A stretch of DNA of 64,000 bases from Hippopus hippopus (taxonomy: Eukaryota > Mollusca > Bivalvia > Cardiida > Cardiidae). Below are positions 1-10,625 of this stretch, piece by piece. The stretch lies in the NCBI GenBank assembly GCA_946811185.2, contig OX328106.1, forward strand, positions 10,520,777 to 10,584,776, given 5' to 3'. Position 1 is the stretch's first letter; every line of letters starts with the position of its first letter. The translations under genes and the position numbers were made by a program. The notes below the pieces were generated by a model that searched no databases, was not told the origin of the DNA, and was given only the letters and a program-made list of their open reading frames with translations.

Positions 1-436
1 GATTGACGTAATACAACGCAGAGGAACGGGATAAGCAAACTTGTCAGACCTTGATCGCCGGGGTTGCTGTGCCAGATCGGACGTGCGCGGTTTCGCAGCA
101 TATCAAAGCTGCTTAATACCCCCGTCACCAAACTCGTTCTCACTCCGTTCCGAAAATTTTTGCCAAACGGACTTAAATTGTGTTCGGACGAAGTGAACGT
201 ATTAGCAACCTTTTACGATCGGTTTACGAACTTAATGGACGGGTTAGGACGGGAAGGGTGCTCCAAAACTTTGAGCCTGCTCAAAATTTTTTGCCGTCCA
301 TCCCGTCCTGTAATTAGACGGAGTGAAAGCGTACTTAAAACGAGATAGACGTACTACAAACGGAACTGCCGTACTTCGATCCTATTAGAGATGCAGTGCA
401 GTCGGGCATCAATTGGCAGTGCGTTTGCATTTGACC
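1..436. other. unassigned sequence
   Basis: I recognise no gene or repeat here. A 94-codon frame at 64-348 has no familiar motif, and its stretches of Leu, Lys and Arg look like chance translation. Confidence 0.5.
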
Positions 437-652
437 GACCGAAATTACACGTCAGATCCCGACCGCAGCCCGTTTTTCGATTTTGTTGACCGGGGTAAGA
501 CTTTCTAGGTACCGGTTTGGTTAGACATGGGCTTAAGCTATTATCAGGCCAAAATTACACGTTCAACCCTGACCGTAACCCGTTTTCCGATTATGTCAGG
601 ACGGGGTAAGACGTTCTAAGAACTAGTTTGGTGTGACGGGGGCTTTAGGAAG
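437..652. repeat. two-copy tandem repeat, ~110 bp unit
   Basis: Copy 1 starts at about 437 and copy 2 at about 547. Both share AAATTACACG near the start, a CCCGTTTT(T/C)CGATT block, then CGGGGTAAGAC(T/G)TTCTA and a closing GGGCTT. By eye the copies are diverged but collinear. No coding sense is apparent. Confidence 0.7.
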
Positions 653-754
653 ATGAGTACAAGAAGTCAAAGTTGGCATTTTTCGAGCCATAAGGAGAAC
701 AAGGTCCATCTTTACAACACCACCTCCAATGTCACCAGTTGAGAACCGGGATCC

Positions 755-1463
755 GGTTTCACGAAAAAAATAAGTCTCTCATTTTGCTCAAGTCTGCTGA
801 AGGACCCCATTTCCCACTTAAGTTGAGTTTGTTACTTCAGACCCACAATACCACTATAAACAGACTTAAAACACATTCTCAAATTCTAACTTGACACAAA
901 GTCTCACACTCTACTCAGCAAAATGATGGACTTAAGTCTGTTAAAATGACTTAAGTCCATTATTTTCCGAAGCTGAGTCTGAATATAAGTGAAATGTGTC
1001 TGAATAACGAAGTCTACTTAAAGTAACAATAAAGCCAAATGTTAACAAAGCGGGTGTTTAAATGCATTTGAATTTACATCATACCATTTAAAAGTATGGA
1101 AATTATTGTGAAGATGACAATCTGTCATTGTACGGTCGGTCCAAGTGTTAGTCGCTGACAGAGAAATTAATTTCAAAACTAGGTTAAAACCTACCAGGTA
1201 CAACATGTAGCTGTGTCTTTTGTTTACTTTTTGCTTGATTTTAATTTTTTTTTTCTGCCAGTGATTAACATATAGCCCGACCACACGATAACAGACTATC
1301 ATCTCCATAATATTTTCCATACTTTTAAATGGTATGATTTAAATTCAAATGTATTATGACACCTGCTTTGATATTTTGGCCTTTACTGGGCCTTTAAGTT
1401 AGAATATGAGTCTGTTAGCGGACTTAAGCAAAATAAGAGACTTAAGTGTTTTTTCGTGAAACC
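755..1463. repeat. foldback element with ~55 bp terminal inverted arms
   Basis: The left arm (about 755-812) begins GGTTTCACGAAAAAA and runs through AAGTCTCTCATTTTGCTCAA. The right arm (about 1405-1463) is its reverse complement with few changes. The interior is rich in the palindrome ACTTAAGT and in AAGTCTG variants, many of them near the left arm. A second foldback (1063-1351) lies inside it. This is a likely non-autonomous DNA transposon of unknown family. Confidence 0.6.
1063..1351. repeat. inner foldback repeat, ~76 bp arms
   Basis: The arms at about 1063-1140 and 1262-1351 are inverted copies sharing ATACCATTTAAAAGTATGG and GATGA(C/T)A(A/G)TCTGT. One arm and its spacer have a diverged relative at 37246-37405, so this is a dispersed repeat. 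It sits inside the 755-1463 foldback. Confidence 0.65.
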
Positions 1464-3048
1464 GTGCCCAGATTCAACTTTATGATCCATGAGGGCCTGA
1501 TGTCTCTCAAACTCCTGAGTCGGGGCTCTACATTCACCGGGTGCTTTAGGAACAGCAAACACTTTATCATTGTATGCTTCTACGAGGCATTGCAAAGTTT
1601 TCCAACCATATAGCAGATATGACAGCTTTACTACACCGAAATGCAGAGGATAGTAATGAATAATTGTCTCTTGTGGTCAGATGTCTAAGAGTCAGGAATA
1701 ACTTCCGACAAGGTTGTAAAGCTAGGGTATACCTCTCGCCCTATCTCTAAATGACTGATGTTACCCGTTCCAGCATTTTGTCAAAGGAGTTCTGGAGGTA
1801 TCCTTAGATAGTTTTGCAATGTGTTGATATCTTCAGTGCAAACCTCTCTGGTCAGGATTGCTGAGCAGTGGCCGAGGTGTTGCTTCTTTTTTCTTTATCC
1901 TTTCGCGCACCCACGTGGATCTTGGTTTTCTACCCCTCCTTCTTCTCTTTCCTCTTGCCTACTGCAATATGGAGTTCCGTCCCGGCTGCATTATCTATCT
2001 TTCTGAGACAAATATTGTATGAATGCACTAAGTAAATATACAAAAACAAAATCTTCTTTATCTTTGCATATCATTATGCATGTGAAAACCTTGACAGAAC
2101 GTGTTAGACCCTGAAAGGAACATTAGAAACGTGAGATGGCTGATTAGAACTTGACAGGCCGGGATGAAACGTACACGCATCAGTGGTTGAACGCAGGTAG
2201 CTATAGGAGATCTTTGGGCACCGTGGAACTGAGCAACCCCTTCCCTCCACGGCTTGTCACGGATACCTTGAGGTACCGTAAAGAGACCTAACTCAACCCG
2301 GTAAATGGAGAAAAAGACGACCAAAATCTCACGGCAAATCATGTTTCGGACAAACAGGGCTACCGTTGCTGCCGGGAACATGGTGTTAACGTAGGATAAT
2401 TTACATGTGTTATACGGAAAAACCTATACAGAGTACACTAGTGATATAGAAAACGTACTCTGGTCTGTTGTACACGTGTTTTACATAACGTCCTTATTTC
2501 AGTCTGATCATTTATTGGTTTAAAATAAATAAAAATCTATGGACTTAACCTTATCAAGCTGATCTATGATGGCCTTTTAAATGATTCTTCTGGGGTTAAA
2601 GAATTTGCCAGTGACCAATGAACACAGAGTGTCTTTCATCAATGAAATATTACTAACCATTGCTCACATGTATTGCATATTTTTTACGTTGCAACGGCAT
2701 GAAACGCCTACGAATTTCACTACTCTTTGGACAGTTTCTGTTAACAAACACTAAAACAACGAATTGCGCTGAACTGTAAAGCGGACGCACGCCTGCTTGA
2801 CCGATTAGGGCGGGCGGAAACAACGTCACGGCATAGTGTGTTCTTGCCTTTACCTTTCAAGCTATTGAAATGATTACAGTTTTGTACATGCAGGTTTATT
2901 TACCAAAAGATTAACCTTCATATCTAAATCTGTCTTAAGTTCAATCGCACATAAGTGAATTGTATGATTTAAGGCTAACGTGGCTTCAAAAGAAGAAAGA
3001 TTAGCAGGTTAAGGGCAGAAACCTCCATACAGTGAAGCTACAAAACAT
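1464..3048. other. unassigned sequence
   Basis: No gene, repeat boundary or tRNA-like segment is recognisable. Frames of 61-107 codons at 1821-2006 and 2058-2381 have no motif, no codon bias by eye and no flanking splice context that would support them. Confidence 0.5.
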
Positions 3049-3945
3049 TGCCACTTTAAACCCCCATTCCACTAAACGGCGATTCCGCTACGCTTCGAAA
3101 TTTTGGTCAAAATGCCGTGAATCGTATGAGAAACGGCAACAGCGCAGTAGAAACGCCTCGATCGTAGTAGAAGCATATCGGAAGCTTAATGATTGTCACT
3201 TTAAACCCCCATTCCACTAAACGGAAATTTCGCTACGCTTCGAAATCTTAGTAAAAACGCCGTGAAGCGTAGCAGGAACGGCAACAGTGCAGTAGAAATG
3301 CTTTTATCGTAGTAGAGGCATATCGAAGCTTCATGATCGCCACTTCACGGCGCTTGTTTTGACCTTGCTTATATTTACGTCGCGGGATCGCCTCGGACTC
3401 GAAGTGCCATAAAAGCAAAATAGAAGCGTAGCAAGAAATTCGTGAACGCAGCAGTTTCGTAGCTGCAGCGCGAGTAACATAGCGCAAGTGCAGTGCATCG
3501 TAACAAAAGCAACACCCAACCCTTTCAGTGTATTGTTTATAACCGCAAGCATGAGCACAGCTACTGCAGCAATTCGATCCATTTTCTTCGAAGGTCGATG
3601 GTCAACTGCTGCTATACAGAAACGTTTCAAGAGCGCAACAGAAGTGCAGCTCCTGCGCATAGGTCGTGGCAAGGTCGCAGCAGCAACGTAGGAAGCCTGA
3701 GTTGTGGAAAGGTACATGTAGCAGAAGCGTCTTGGAAGCGCCGTAGAAGTGCAACAACGGCGTGACAGGATCGTGACCAGCGCAGCAAGATCGTGATTGA
3801 AGGGTACTTTAAGCGTACTGGAAACGCATAAGTCGCAAAATGTTGCACATGTCGGAGCTTCTTCGGCGATTCCGAAGATTTTGAAGTGCCATGATCGCCA
3901 TGAGCGCAGTGGAATCGCCACCCAGTGGAATGGGGGTATACACAA
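3049..3945. repeat. ~0.9 kb repeat with inverted ends and GTAGAAGCG-type short repeats
   Basis: The left end carries AACCCCCATTCCACTAAACG, and the right end (about 3912-3943) carries the complement AGTGGAATGGGGGT. The first ~290 bp is a tandem pair (starts about 3049 and 3196), each unit opening with CACTTTAAACCCCCATTCCA. The rest is built from degenerate 9-15 bp words such as GTAGAAGCG, GCAGTAGAAG and AGCGTAGCAG. Its CpG-containing composition keeps frames open on both strands (3331-3972 minus, 3493-3765 plus), which is why long frames appear. I see no protein family there. Confidence 0.6.
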
Positions 3946-4344
3946 ACACACCCGTGACGACTCTCCGTTCATCAGTAGTTTTACTTTTTCCCCCTAACTG
4001 TGCTGACGCTAATCATTAGGGTGTTGGTAAATTAATTTTGTTTGTGAATACAGAAAAAACTTCGTGTGGGAGCGTTGCAATACAATACAATACCATACAT
4101 ATATAGATATAAAACAGCCACATAATATTGATGTATGCGAATCATATCAAATCCAAAACTTTTGTCACACATTATACTTTTTCTATAATATGTTTAGATT
4201 ACAAAAGAAGGCATCTGAATTTTCTCTATTTGGTAGTTCTGTAAACCAAGAATCTAAATGAGCCTAGTGAGCCTAGTTCTGTGAAATGTGCTTTTCTGCA
4301 TCTAAAAAGAATTAAATAAAACAAATATAAAGAAAGGAAAAAAC

Positions 4345-4363
4345 AAAAAAAAAAAAAAAAAAA
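4345..4363. repeat. poly(A) tract
   Basis: An A-run with a single early C directly abuts the truncated left end of the family C copy at 4364. Confidence 0.8.
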
Positions 4364-4563
4364 CCCGCACAGTCCGCGTTGACCTGAAGAGAAACTTTTT
4401 GCTTTTGTTTAATTTTCTGCATGTCAAAAGACAATTCTACCGCATGATTCAGTTGGCTATTAGACAAAATGGATTGTATAGATCCATAATTGTATGATGA
4501 CTTGCATGGTAAAATACATCACAAAGATGCATTAAACCCCGTTTTGTCAGAGTACAGTTCAAA
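4364..4563 (+). mobile_element. family C MITE, left end missing
   Basis: The copy begins in the GC-rich core (GCACAGTCCGCG) and continues with the family body: TTTTCTGCATGTCAAA, the ATTCAGTTGG block, ATGGAT..GATCCATAATT, GATGACTTGC, and the end GATGCATTAA..CCC. The outer left inverted repeat is absent. Confidence 0.75.
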
Positions 4564-4819
4564 TATCTTTGTCTTATCCCTGCAGAATTTTCACAAGTAA
4601 GAAAGCCGTGATATGAATATTTAACCTGCAGAATAATTATGCCAGCCTTGCATCTCCGAACACTGTTATCACTGTTGCAACTGACGTCTTTCCGTAAATG
4701 TTGCTATGGAAATATGAAATTGAAAAAAGCATTAAGGATTTTTGACGTCTTGTTTCAATCTGATGATAAAGTTCTAAATCGAAATAATCAATTCTAAAAC
4801 AAGGCTGAAATATTCATAA

Positions 4820-5060
4820 TTGTATGTAGGCTTGAGCTTTATATTGTTGTTCAGTAATAAAACATGTCTGAAATCAAATCTTAAATCAAATTGTAAATGT
4901 CTGAATGCCTGTAGATAGCATTATCCAAGTCACATATTGCCGAAATTTACATACAAGGGAAATAAAATGTCTTTTTGACGAGTGTCTAACACGCAAGTAG
5001 TTCTACAAAATGAAACAAATTAAACACGATTTTCCCAGAACTCACCAAGCACGACTACAA
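4820..5060 (+). repeat. dispersed repeat of unknown family, copy 1
   Basis: It matches 10400-10625 in the same orientation. Shared words are ATAAAACATGTCT(G/T)AAATCAA, AAATTTACATAC, TTTTTGAC and TGTCTAACACGCAAG. No termini can be defined from the two copies. Confidence 0.6.
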
Positions 5061-5591
5061 CGGTTTTATAACGTCTATGAAATTGAAGATAGAAGATATA
5101 ATTAATCTAGCTTGAGGGGGTTTCCTGTTTTATTGAGGGTCAGGAGACAACAAGTGTTTGATAATCTTTACTCTTTACCAGACGACTAAATTCTAGACAC
5201 TTCCATATAGAAAGTATTTGAAAAAAAAAAAAAATTAAATGTGGCTAAAATGATGGAATAAATTTCTAAAAGGATAAAAAAAAAATGTGGCAAAGGAAAA
5301 AGATGTTGGTTACCAGCATTTTTTTCCTTTCCGGCAAAGTTTTCTAAACCTGTCTCCGAATGGGGTTGGTGAAACTCGGTATTTTGTGGTGCAGGAGTAA
5401 TTCATCAGGATGAGTAAAATTCTAATATAACTTGGGATGTATTTTACTGATCAGGATGTGAGAAATTTAGATTTGTTGATATGAAGTTTAATTAAGGGGA
5501 GGGGAGAGAAAGAATTTCCGTCCTGTTGACACCAAATAAGGATCCTTTTCATTAGAAAAGTCCTGAATAAAGAGTTTTTTCCTTGTACACG
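5061..5591. other. unassigned AT-rich sequence
   Basis: Only short A-runs (5221-5234, 5277-5285) are visible. I see no gene or known repeat. Confidence 0.5.
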
Positions 5592-6012
5592 AGTTTCATT
5601 AAATTTTGCCACAAAAGCCAACGAACGTCAGAATCTTCTTATCACATACACATTACGTCAAAAATTATAGTTCGTGCTGTGTTAAAACATTACCCTACAT
5701 GTACATGTGTATTGAAAATTACTTGAACCATATTCGCTTACTTGACAGCTGTACAGCACGGACCAAAAACAGTTCTTGCATATAATTATTTCATTTTGAA
5801 TGTAAAGATGATTAAATTGCCAGTTTTGTCACGACTATCTATTTCGACAGTTAATTTCCCAGAGAAATCTGGTTAAACGATGTTTTAAAAATGAGACGTA
5901 TATGGTTACAAATTGTTGACTAAATACGGCAATTTCTGCTTATTCCAAATGTGAGTGAGAGATTCAAGTTCGTAATGGCTGTGCTACACTGAAAACAGGG
6001 GTAGTAATTTGA
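5592..6012 (+). mobile_element. family F element, diverged partial copy
   Basis: It opens with CGAGTTTCATTAAATTTTG and CCAACGAACGTCAGAATC, followed by a TATCACATAC word. It closes with TTCGTAATGGCTGTGCTACA and CTGAAAACA. The same order of blocks occurs at 54680-54945. The left foldback arm seen at 54580 is missing here. Confidence 0.55.
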
Positions 6013-6059
6013 TACAGATACTTACCAAAGCCAGCCAAATAAAATTAATCAGATATCCT

Positions 6060-6203
6060 GGGTCCGTATTCATCAACCTTTCTTAAGAACATTCTTAGTG
6101 TTATTCTCCGAAGCCAATCAGAAGTTGTGTTACTTTTAAGTTTAGAAAATTTTGGAAATTAAGACTTCGAATGTCATTAAGAATGGTTGGTGAAAATAGA
6201 CCT
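6060..6203. mobile_element. family G MITE, complete
   Basis: The ends are inverted: GGTCCGTATTCATCAACC on the left and GGTTGGTGAAAATAGACC on the right. The interior carries CAATCAGAAGTTGTG, which recurs as CACAACTTCTGATTGG at 28.2 kb. Related copies are at 28187 and 62036. Confidence 0.75.
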
Positions 6204-7118
6204 TGGATCCTTCTTGATTGATTTTTTTCCCGAAACAAGTTAGAAAATCCTGTGTGGGAACTATGAGCTTCATGATTAGAGATATGATTATTAACACATT
6301 TAATGAAAATAGCTGTAAAATTTGCTTAACGTTAAACTTCTTAAAGCCATTTTGTACTGAGAGAAAAGTTTATGCACATGTAGTATTGAGTTTTGATGGA
6401 AAACATCAAAAGGTCACATGCTACCTTACAATTACATATATTTTACATACATTGGATAGCATATAACACTCCGAGAGGAATAAGTGAATCATAGCCTGTG
6501 GACATGATACATGATGATAACAAATTGTACAAGAACATTCATGAAGTCACTTGGATTTATCTAAATGATCATACTAAAAACCATATGGACCATATTGTCA
6601 TCAATTAAAACTAGAAATAGAGAAGCAAAATAGAAATCTCAGACGAAAACGGGGAGCAGATATAGGGAGTGAACATTCTCTAGCTCTTGCTAAATTCACA
6701 CTAAAGATTCTCAGTCTGCATGGAAAGAGGAGAAATAGACATAAAAACTTCAATAATATCCTACTAGGCACGGCTAAACAAAGTCTTTGGTTAAAAAGGA
6801 AAGAAAAAGAAGGGTGGATTTCTGAAGGAAAAAAAAAAGAAAAACCTTTGAAGAAGAGTCATGAGCCCAAAAAAGACAAAAAGAAAGTCATTTCCACCAA
6901 ATCCGAAAAAGGTAACAAAGATCAAAGGATGAATACAGAATATCGGATAGTGAAGTAAGTAAAAGTACAAAGACTAACAAGAAAGCAAACCTGGAAAATC
7001 TGGCATTGGAAGCAGAAACAGCAGCTTCGAAACAAGGCATGAACGTTTTACACTAAAAATGAACGAATATTAAATAAAGAAAATCCTAAAAGGAAAATTC
7101 CAAACAGCAAACAGAACA

Positions 7119-8776
7119 AAACTAGAGGCCCTTGAGGGCCTGAAATCGCTCTATTGGCAGTGATTTTGCTTTTATGCTAACATACATTATGAATTCATGA
7201 TGTAAGATGAAAAAAAGACAAAAAACACAAAAATGTGTTCTTGCAACTGGGCTTGAACCGACTAAGACAGCACATGTAGGCATGGCGAATTGAACAAACA
7301 GTGGAAAAAAAATGAAGTGCAATTTCTCAAAACTAAATGCTTGGAATCCAGCCTAATTTGAAAGGGTTTCAGTACGCCTTGTATTAAACAATCCTAGAAA
7401 ATTTTAAAGAAATGTGACTAATAATGTGGATTTTGTTGAGTAAACAATACTAAGTCATCAAATGGCTGCTTTTCCTGAACAGTTTACTAGATTTTCTTCA
7501 TTTTTAATAGAGTTCAATCCCTTGATGAACCAAACAATCTTTGCAAGTTTCAAAAGAATTGGATCAACACTGTGAACTTCACTGCCTAAACAAGAAATGG
7601 AAATTTTCAACTTTGAATGGCTACTTTTCCCATACTGATAGTCAGATTTTTTTCAAAATCATTAGGGTTCAAGCTGTTCATGAGACAAAGCAACTGTACA
7701 AGTTTCATGAAAATCCGACCACAAATGCTGACTCCATCGCGTAAACAAGAAATGGAAATTTTCAACTTGAAATGGCTACTTTTCTCATACTGATTGTCAG
7801 ATTTTTTCAAAATCAATAGGCTTCAAGCTGTTGATGAGACAAAGCAACTGTGCAAGCTTCATAAAAATCCGACCACAAATGCAGACTTCATTGTGTAAAC
7901 AAGAAATGGAAATTTTCAACTTGAAAGGGCTACTTTTCCCATACTGATTGTCAGATTTTTTCAAAATCAATAGGGTTCAAGCTGTTGATGAGACAAAGCA
8001 ACTGTGCAAGCTTCATGAAAATCCGGCCACAAATGCTGACTTCATTGTGTAAACAAGAAATGGACATTTTCAACTTGAAATGGCTACTTTTCCCATACTG
8101 TTTGTTGGATTTTTTTCAAAATCAATACGGTTGAAGCTATTGATGAGATAAACAAACTGTGCAAGTTTCATGAAAATCTGACCACAAATGCTGACTGTAT
8201 CATGTAAACAAGAAATGGACATTTTCAACTTGAAATGGCTACTTTTCCCATACTGTTTTTTGGATTTTTTTCAAAATCAATACGGTTGAAGCTATTGATG
8301 AGATAAACAAACTGTGCAAGTTTCACTGAAATCTGACCACAAATATAGACTTTATCGCGTAAACAAGAAATGGACATTTTCAACTTGAAATGGCTATTTT
8401 TCCCATACTGTTTGTTGGATTTTTTTCAAAATCAATACGGTTGAAGCTATTGATGAGATAAACAAACTGTGCAAGTTTCACTGAAATCTGACCACAAATG
8501 TAGACTTTATCGCGTAAACAAGAAATGGACAATTTCAACTTGAAATGGCTACTTTTCCCATACTGTTGGTTGGATTCTTTTTAAAAATCAATAGGGTTGA
8601 AGCTATTGATGAGATATCCAAACTGTGCAAGTTTCACGAAAATCTGACAACAAATGCAGATTTTATCACGTAAACAAGAAAAAGACTAACTGACGGACAG
8701 ACAGACAGACGGACGGACGGACGACGGAAACCTCGCCATGACATAAGCTCTGCTGGCTATCAGCCAGTAGAGCTAA
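7119..8776 (+). mobile_element. Pearl/HINE-like non-autonomous Helitron with tandem core
   Basis: It begins with a small hairpin (GGCCCTTGAGGGCC) followed by GAAATCGCTC. It then has a tandem core, and closes with a GACAGACAGACGGACGGACG microsatellite, CCATGACATAAGCTCTGC and a terminal hairpin (CTGGCTATCAGCCAG). The same end structures recur reversed at 11999-13273 and in part at 39912. Bivalve Pearl elements, later grouped with Helitron-derived HINEs, have this order of parts. It lies inside the LINE pseudogene. Confidence 0.75.
7545..8690 (+). repeat. tandem array, ~154-155 bp unit, about 7.5 copies
   Basis: The word CAAGAAATGG (or a variant) starts units at about 7591, 7746, 7900, 8054, 8209, 8364, 8519 and 8674. 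Each unit also holds TTTTCAACTTGAAATGGCTA, a CCCATACTG block and AATCTGACCACAAATG. Units 8054-8519 are the most alike, suggesting recent local amplification inside the Pearl/HINE element. Confidence 0.9.
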
Positions 8777-9977
8777 AAAGACCAAGGAGGAAGCAGTTAT
8801 TAAAAGAGGAAGACATATTTAAACAACGAAAAACACATTTTGATAAGGTCGTTGAGATTGAGTAACCAGAAATGGAAAGCAGCAGGAATAGATGAAATAA
8901 ATGCAGTATTGTTGAGAGCAGAAGAATTCACCTCTACAGTACGAACAAACATATCCAGAAACTTATGAAAGAAAGAATAAAACCTGATACAATTAAAGAA
9001 AGAAGGACATGTGACTTAACAAAGTGAAACTATTACAATTAGAGAGGAATTATGCTCTTTTCAGACTTTTCAGGAAAATTTTGGCCAGAGTATTTCCTGA
9101 TAGACTCACAAATACAACAGATCCATTATTGTACAAAAAACAAGCTGGGCTCAGAAAAGGAATACCCAGTACCGGCCAGAGTTTCACTCCAACATAATTT
9201 GTGAGACAAACCAACAAGTGGAATTCCTCAGTCTACAAATAAATTTCATGTAATGCACCAAGGATTTTGAAAGAATCAACCAACCTGCACTTTCAAACAA
9301 GGCGGTCTACGGTCTACCACCCCACCGCCCATTCTCTTACGATGTACCTGGGCTAGGTAATGACCGAAACCGTCAAAGAAAAAGAAAAGAAAGGACATCA
9401 CCTGCACCCTGACAGAATTGCTGGAAGATCTTGATTTTGCAGGCAATTCTGCTCTACTGTCTCATTATCAACAAGACATACAGGATAAAACCAATGAATA
9501 AGAAGAGACAGTCACGGAATAGTCTCGACTCACTCAACATTGAAGCATTTAACAATTTTACCTGTCTTGGAAGTTCGATCATTTATGATTAAAATTCAGG
9601 AAAAAAGGTGTAAAAATCCAGTGTCTCGCTGCACTATCAAACATTTGAAAATCCAGAGAGATCAACACACAAACAAAACTGAATATTTTTAAGAGCAATG
9701 TTTTTTTTTAGTCCTTTTGCGTTATCCTGGAAAGTGACTGCTAGTATCTCCATCACATACAAATTGGATGCCTTAAAAACACATTGCTTATAGCATATTC
9801 TACATAACTCCTGTCCGCTTTCACTTGAAATTAAGAAAAAGAGATGGAAATTGACTGGCGATGCACATGCGATCAGATGGACTCCAGCAGAGAAACAGAA
9901 GAAGACCCAAAGAAATCTGATGACGTTCCGCCGACATGGAAATAACAAGAAAAAAGCTGGTCACGGTCAGGTTACAG

Positions 9978-10045
9978 CATTGATTTGTTGATTGATTGTT
10001 GTTTAATACCGTTCTCAACACTGCAGCAATGAGCCAAGGATAGAT
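9978..10045 (-). mobile_element. SINE 3' tail fragment
   Basis: The reverse strand reads CAGTGTTGAGAACGGTATTA then AACAACAATCAATCAA. This resembles the GTGTTAAAAACGGCGTTAAAC tail seen on the SINEs at 14.3, 28.4 and 39.7 kb. Only the tail is recognisable. Confidence 0.4.
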
Positions 10046-10189
10046 CAAAGTGGTAACAGCGTTATCGACACCCTAGCACAAAGAGGATTTAGTACGCGAG
10101 TAACAAAATAAAGTATTACAATTTAAAGATTTGGCCAAAATCTCGCTCAGTCTCATTACTCTAAGGTTGCTAAGATTCAGTACACTTTT

Positions 10190-10250
10190 GCGGAAAGGCA
10201 AGATCTTTAACCTACACTGTCCGATACGGTGAGACATTTTTCGACAAAAG
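10190..10250 (-). mobile_element. family B MITE fragment
   Basis: It contains CTACACTGTCCGATACGGTG followed by GAGACATTTTTC, the reverse of the family B junction between the core and the body. No terminal repeat remains. Confidence 0.4.
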
Positions 10251-10399
10251 GAAACATGAAATATGAATATTTGGATTTTAGCTATGGGCCGAAATCAAAC
10301 TAAAGGACTAACTATTAAAAGAATATTTCCGTTTTTTCCCATTGACAGAAAACCATGAACCAGAGATAATATTAAACGAAGAATTTAGAATCAACAAAA

Positions 10400-10625
10400 A
10401 TCGAGAATGCAAGTTACTGTTTATGTCAAAGTTTTATGCTGTTGTTTCGACATAAAACATGTCTTAAATCAAGTTGGAAAGTCGGATATTCTAAAGGTAG
10501 CATTGTTTGAAACAAATATCGCCAAAATTTACATACGGGCGAAATAGAGTGGCTTTTTGACAATTGTCTAACACGCAAGCTCTTCTCTAAAATGAAACGA
10601 ACGTCATTTTTTCCAAGCATTCAAC
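10400..10625 (+). repeat. dispersed repeat of unknown family, copy 2
   Basis: Same-orientation relative of 4820-5060. It shares ATAAAACATGTCTTAAATCA, AAATTTACATAC, TTTTTGACAATTGTCTAACA and an ATGAAAC(G/A)AA block. Confidence 0.6.

Larger units (their letters stand above)
6500..9970 (+). pseudogene. decayed APE-type non-LTR retrotransposon (LINE) ORF2, split by insertion
   Basis: Fragments of a LINE endonuclease-reverse transcriptase can be read in order on the plus strand after allowing many stops and frameshifts. Around 6535-6600 the frame gives NIHEVTW and MDHIVIN, matching the late endonuclease region. About 6643-6710 gives RGADIGSEHS, where functional relatives usually have an SDHH motif, so this active-site block is altered. 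After the insertion at 7119-8776, KWKAAGIDEINA appears at 8870, QAGLRKG near 9140, EDLDFAGNSALL near 9425 (the reverse transcriptase FADD box changed to FAGN), and a C-terminal block with KRWK near 9840 and further basic residues to about 9950. The element was copied by target-primed reverse transcription and is now dead. The clade is not assigned; RTE- or Jockey-like wording fits the motifs, but I cannot decide between them. The end near 9970 abuts a SINE-like tail. Confidence 0.8.

Noticed and set aside
3331..3972. 213-codon minus-strand frame
   Set aside because: It lies inside the GTAGAAGCG-type repeat, which keeps several frames open on both strands. No protein motif.
7545..8690. Centromeric-type satellite
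   Set aside because: The array is short and bounded by HINE ends and an (ACGG)n tract, so it is the element's core.
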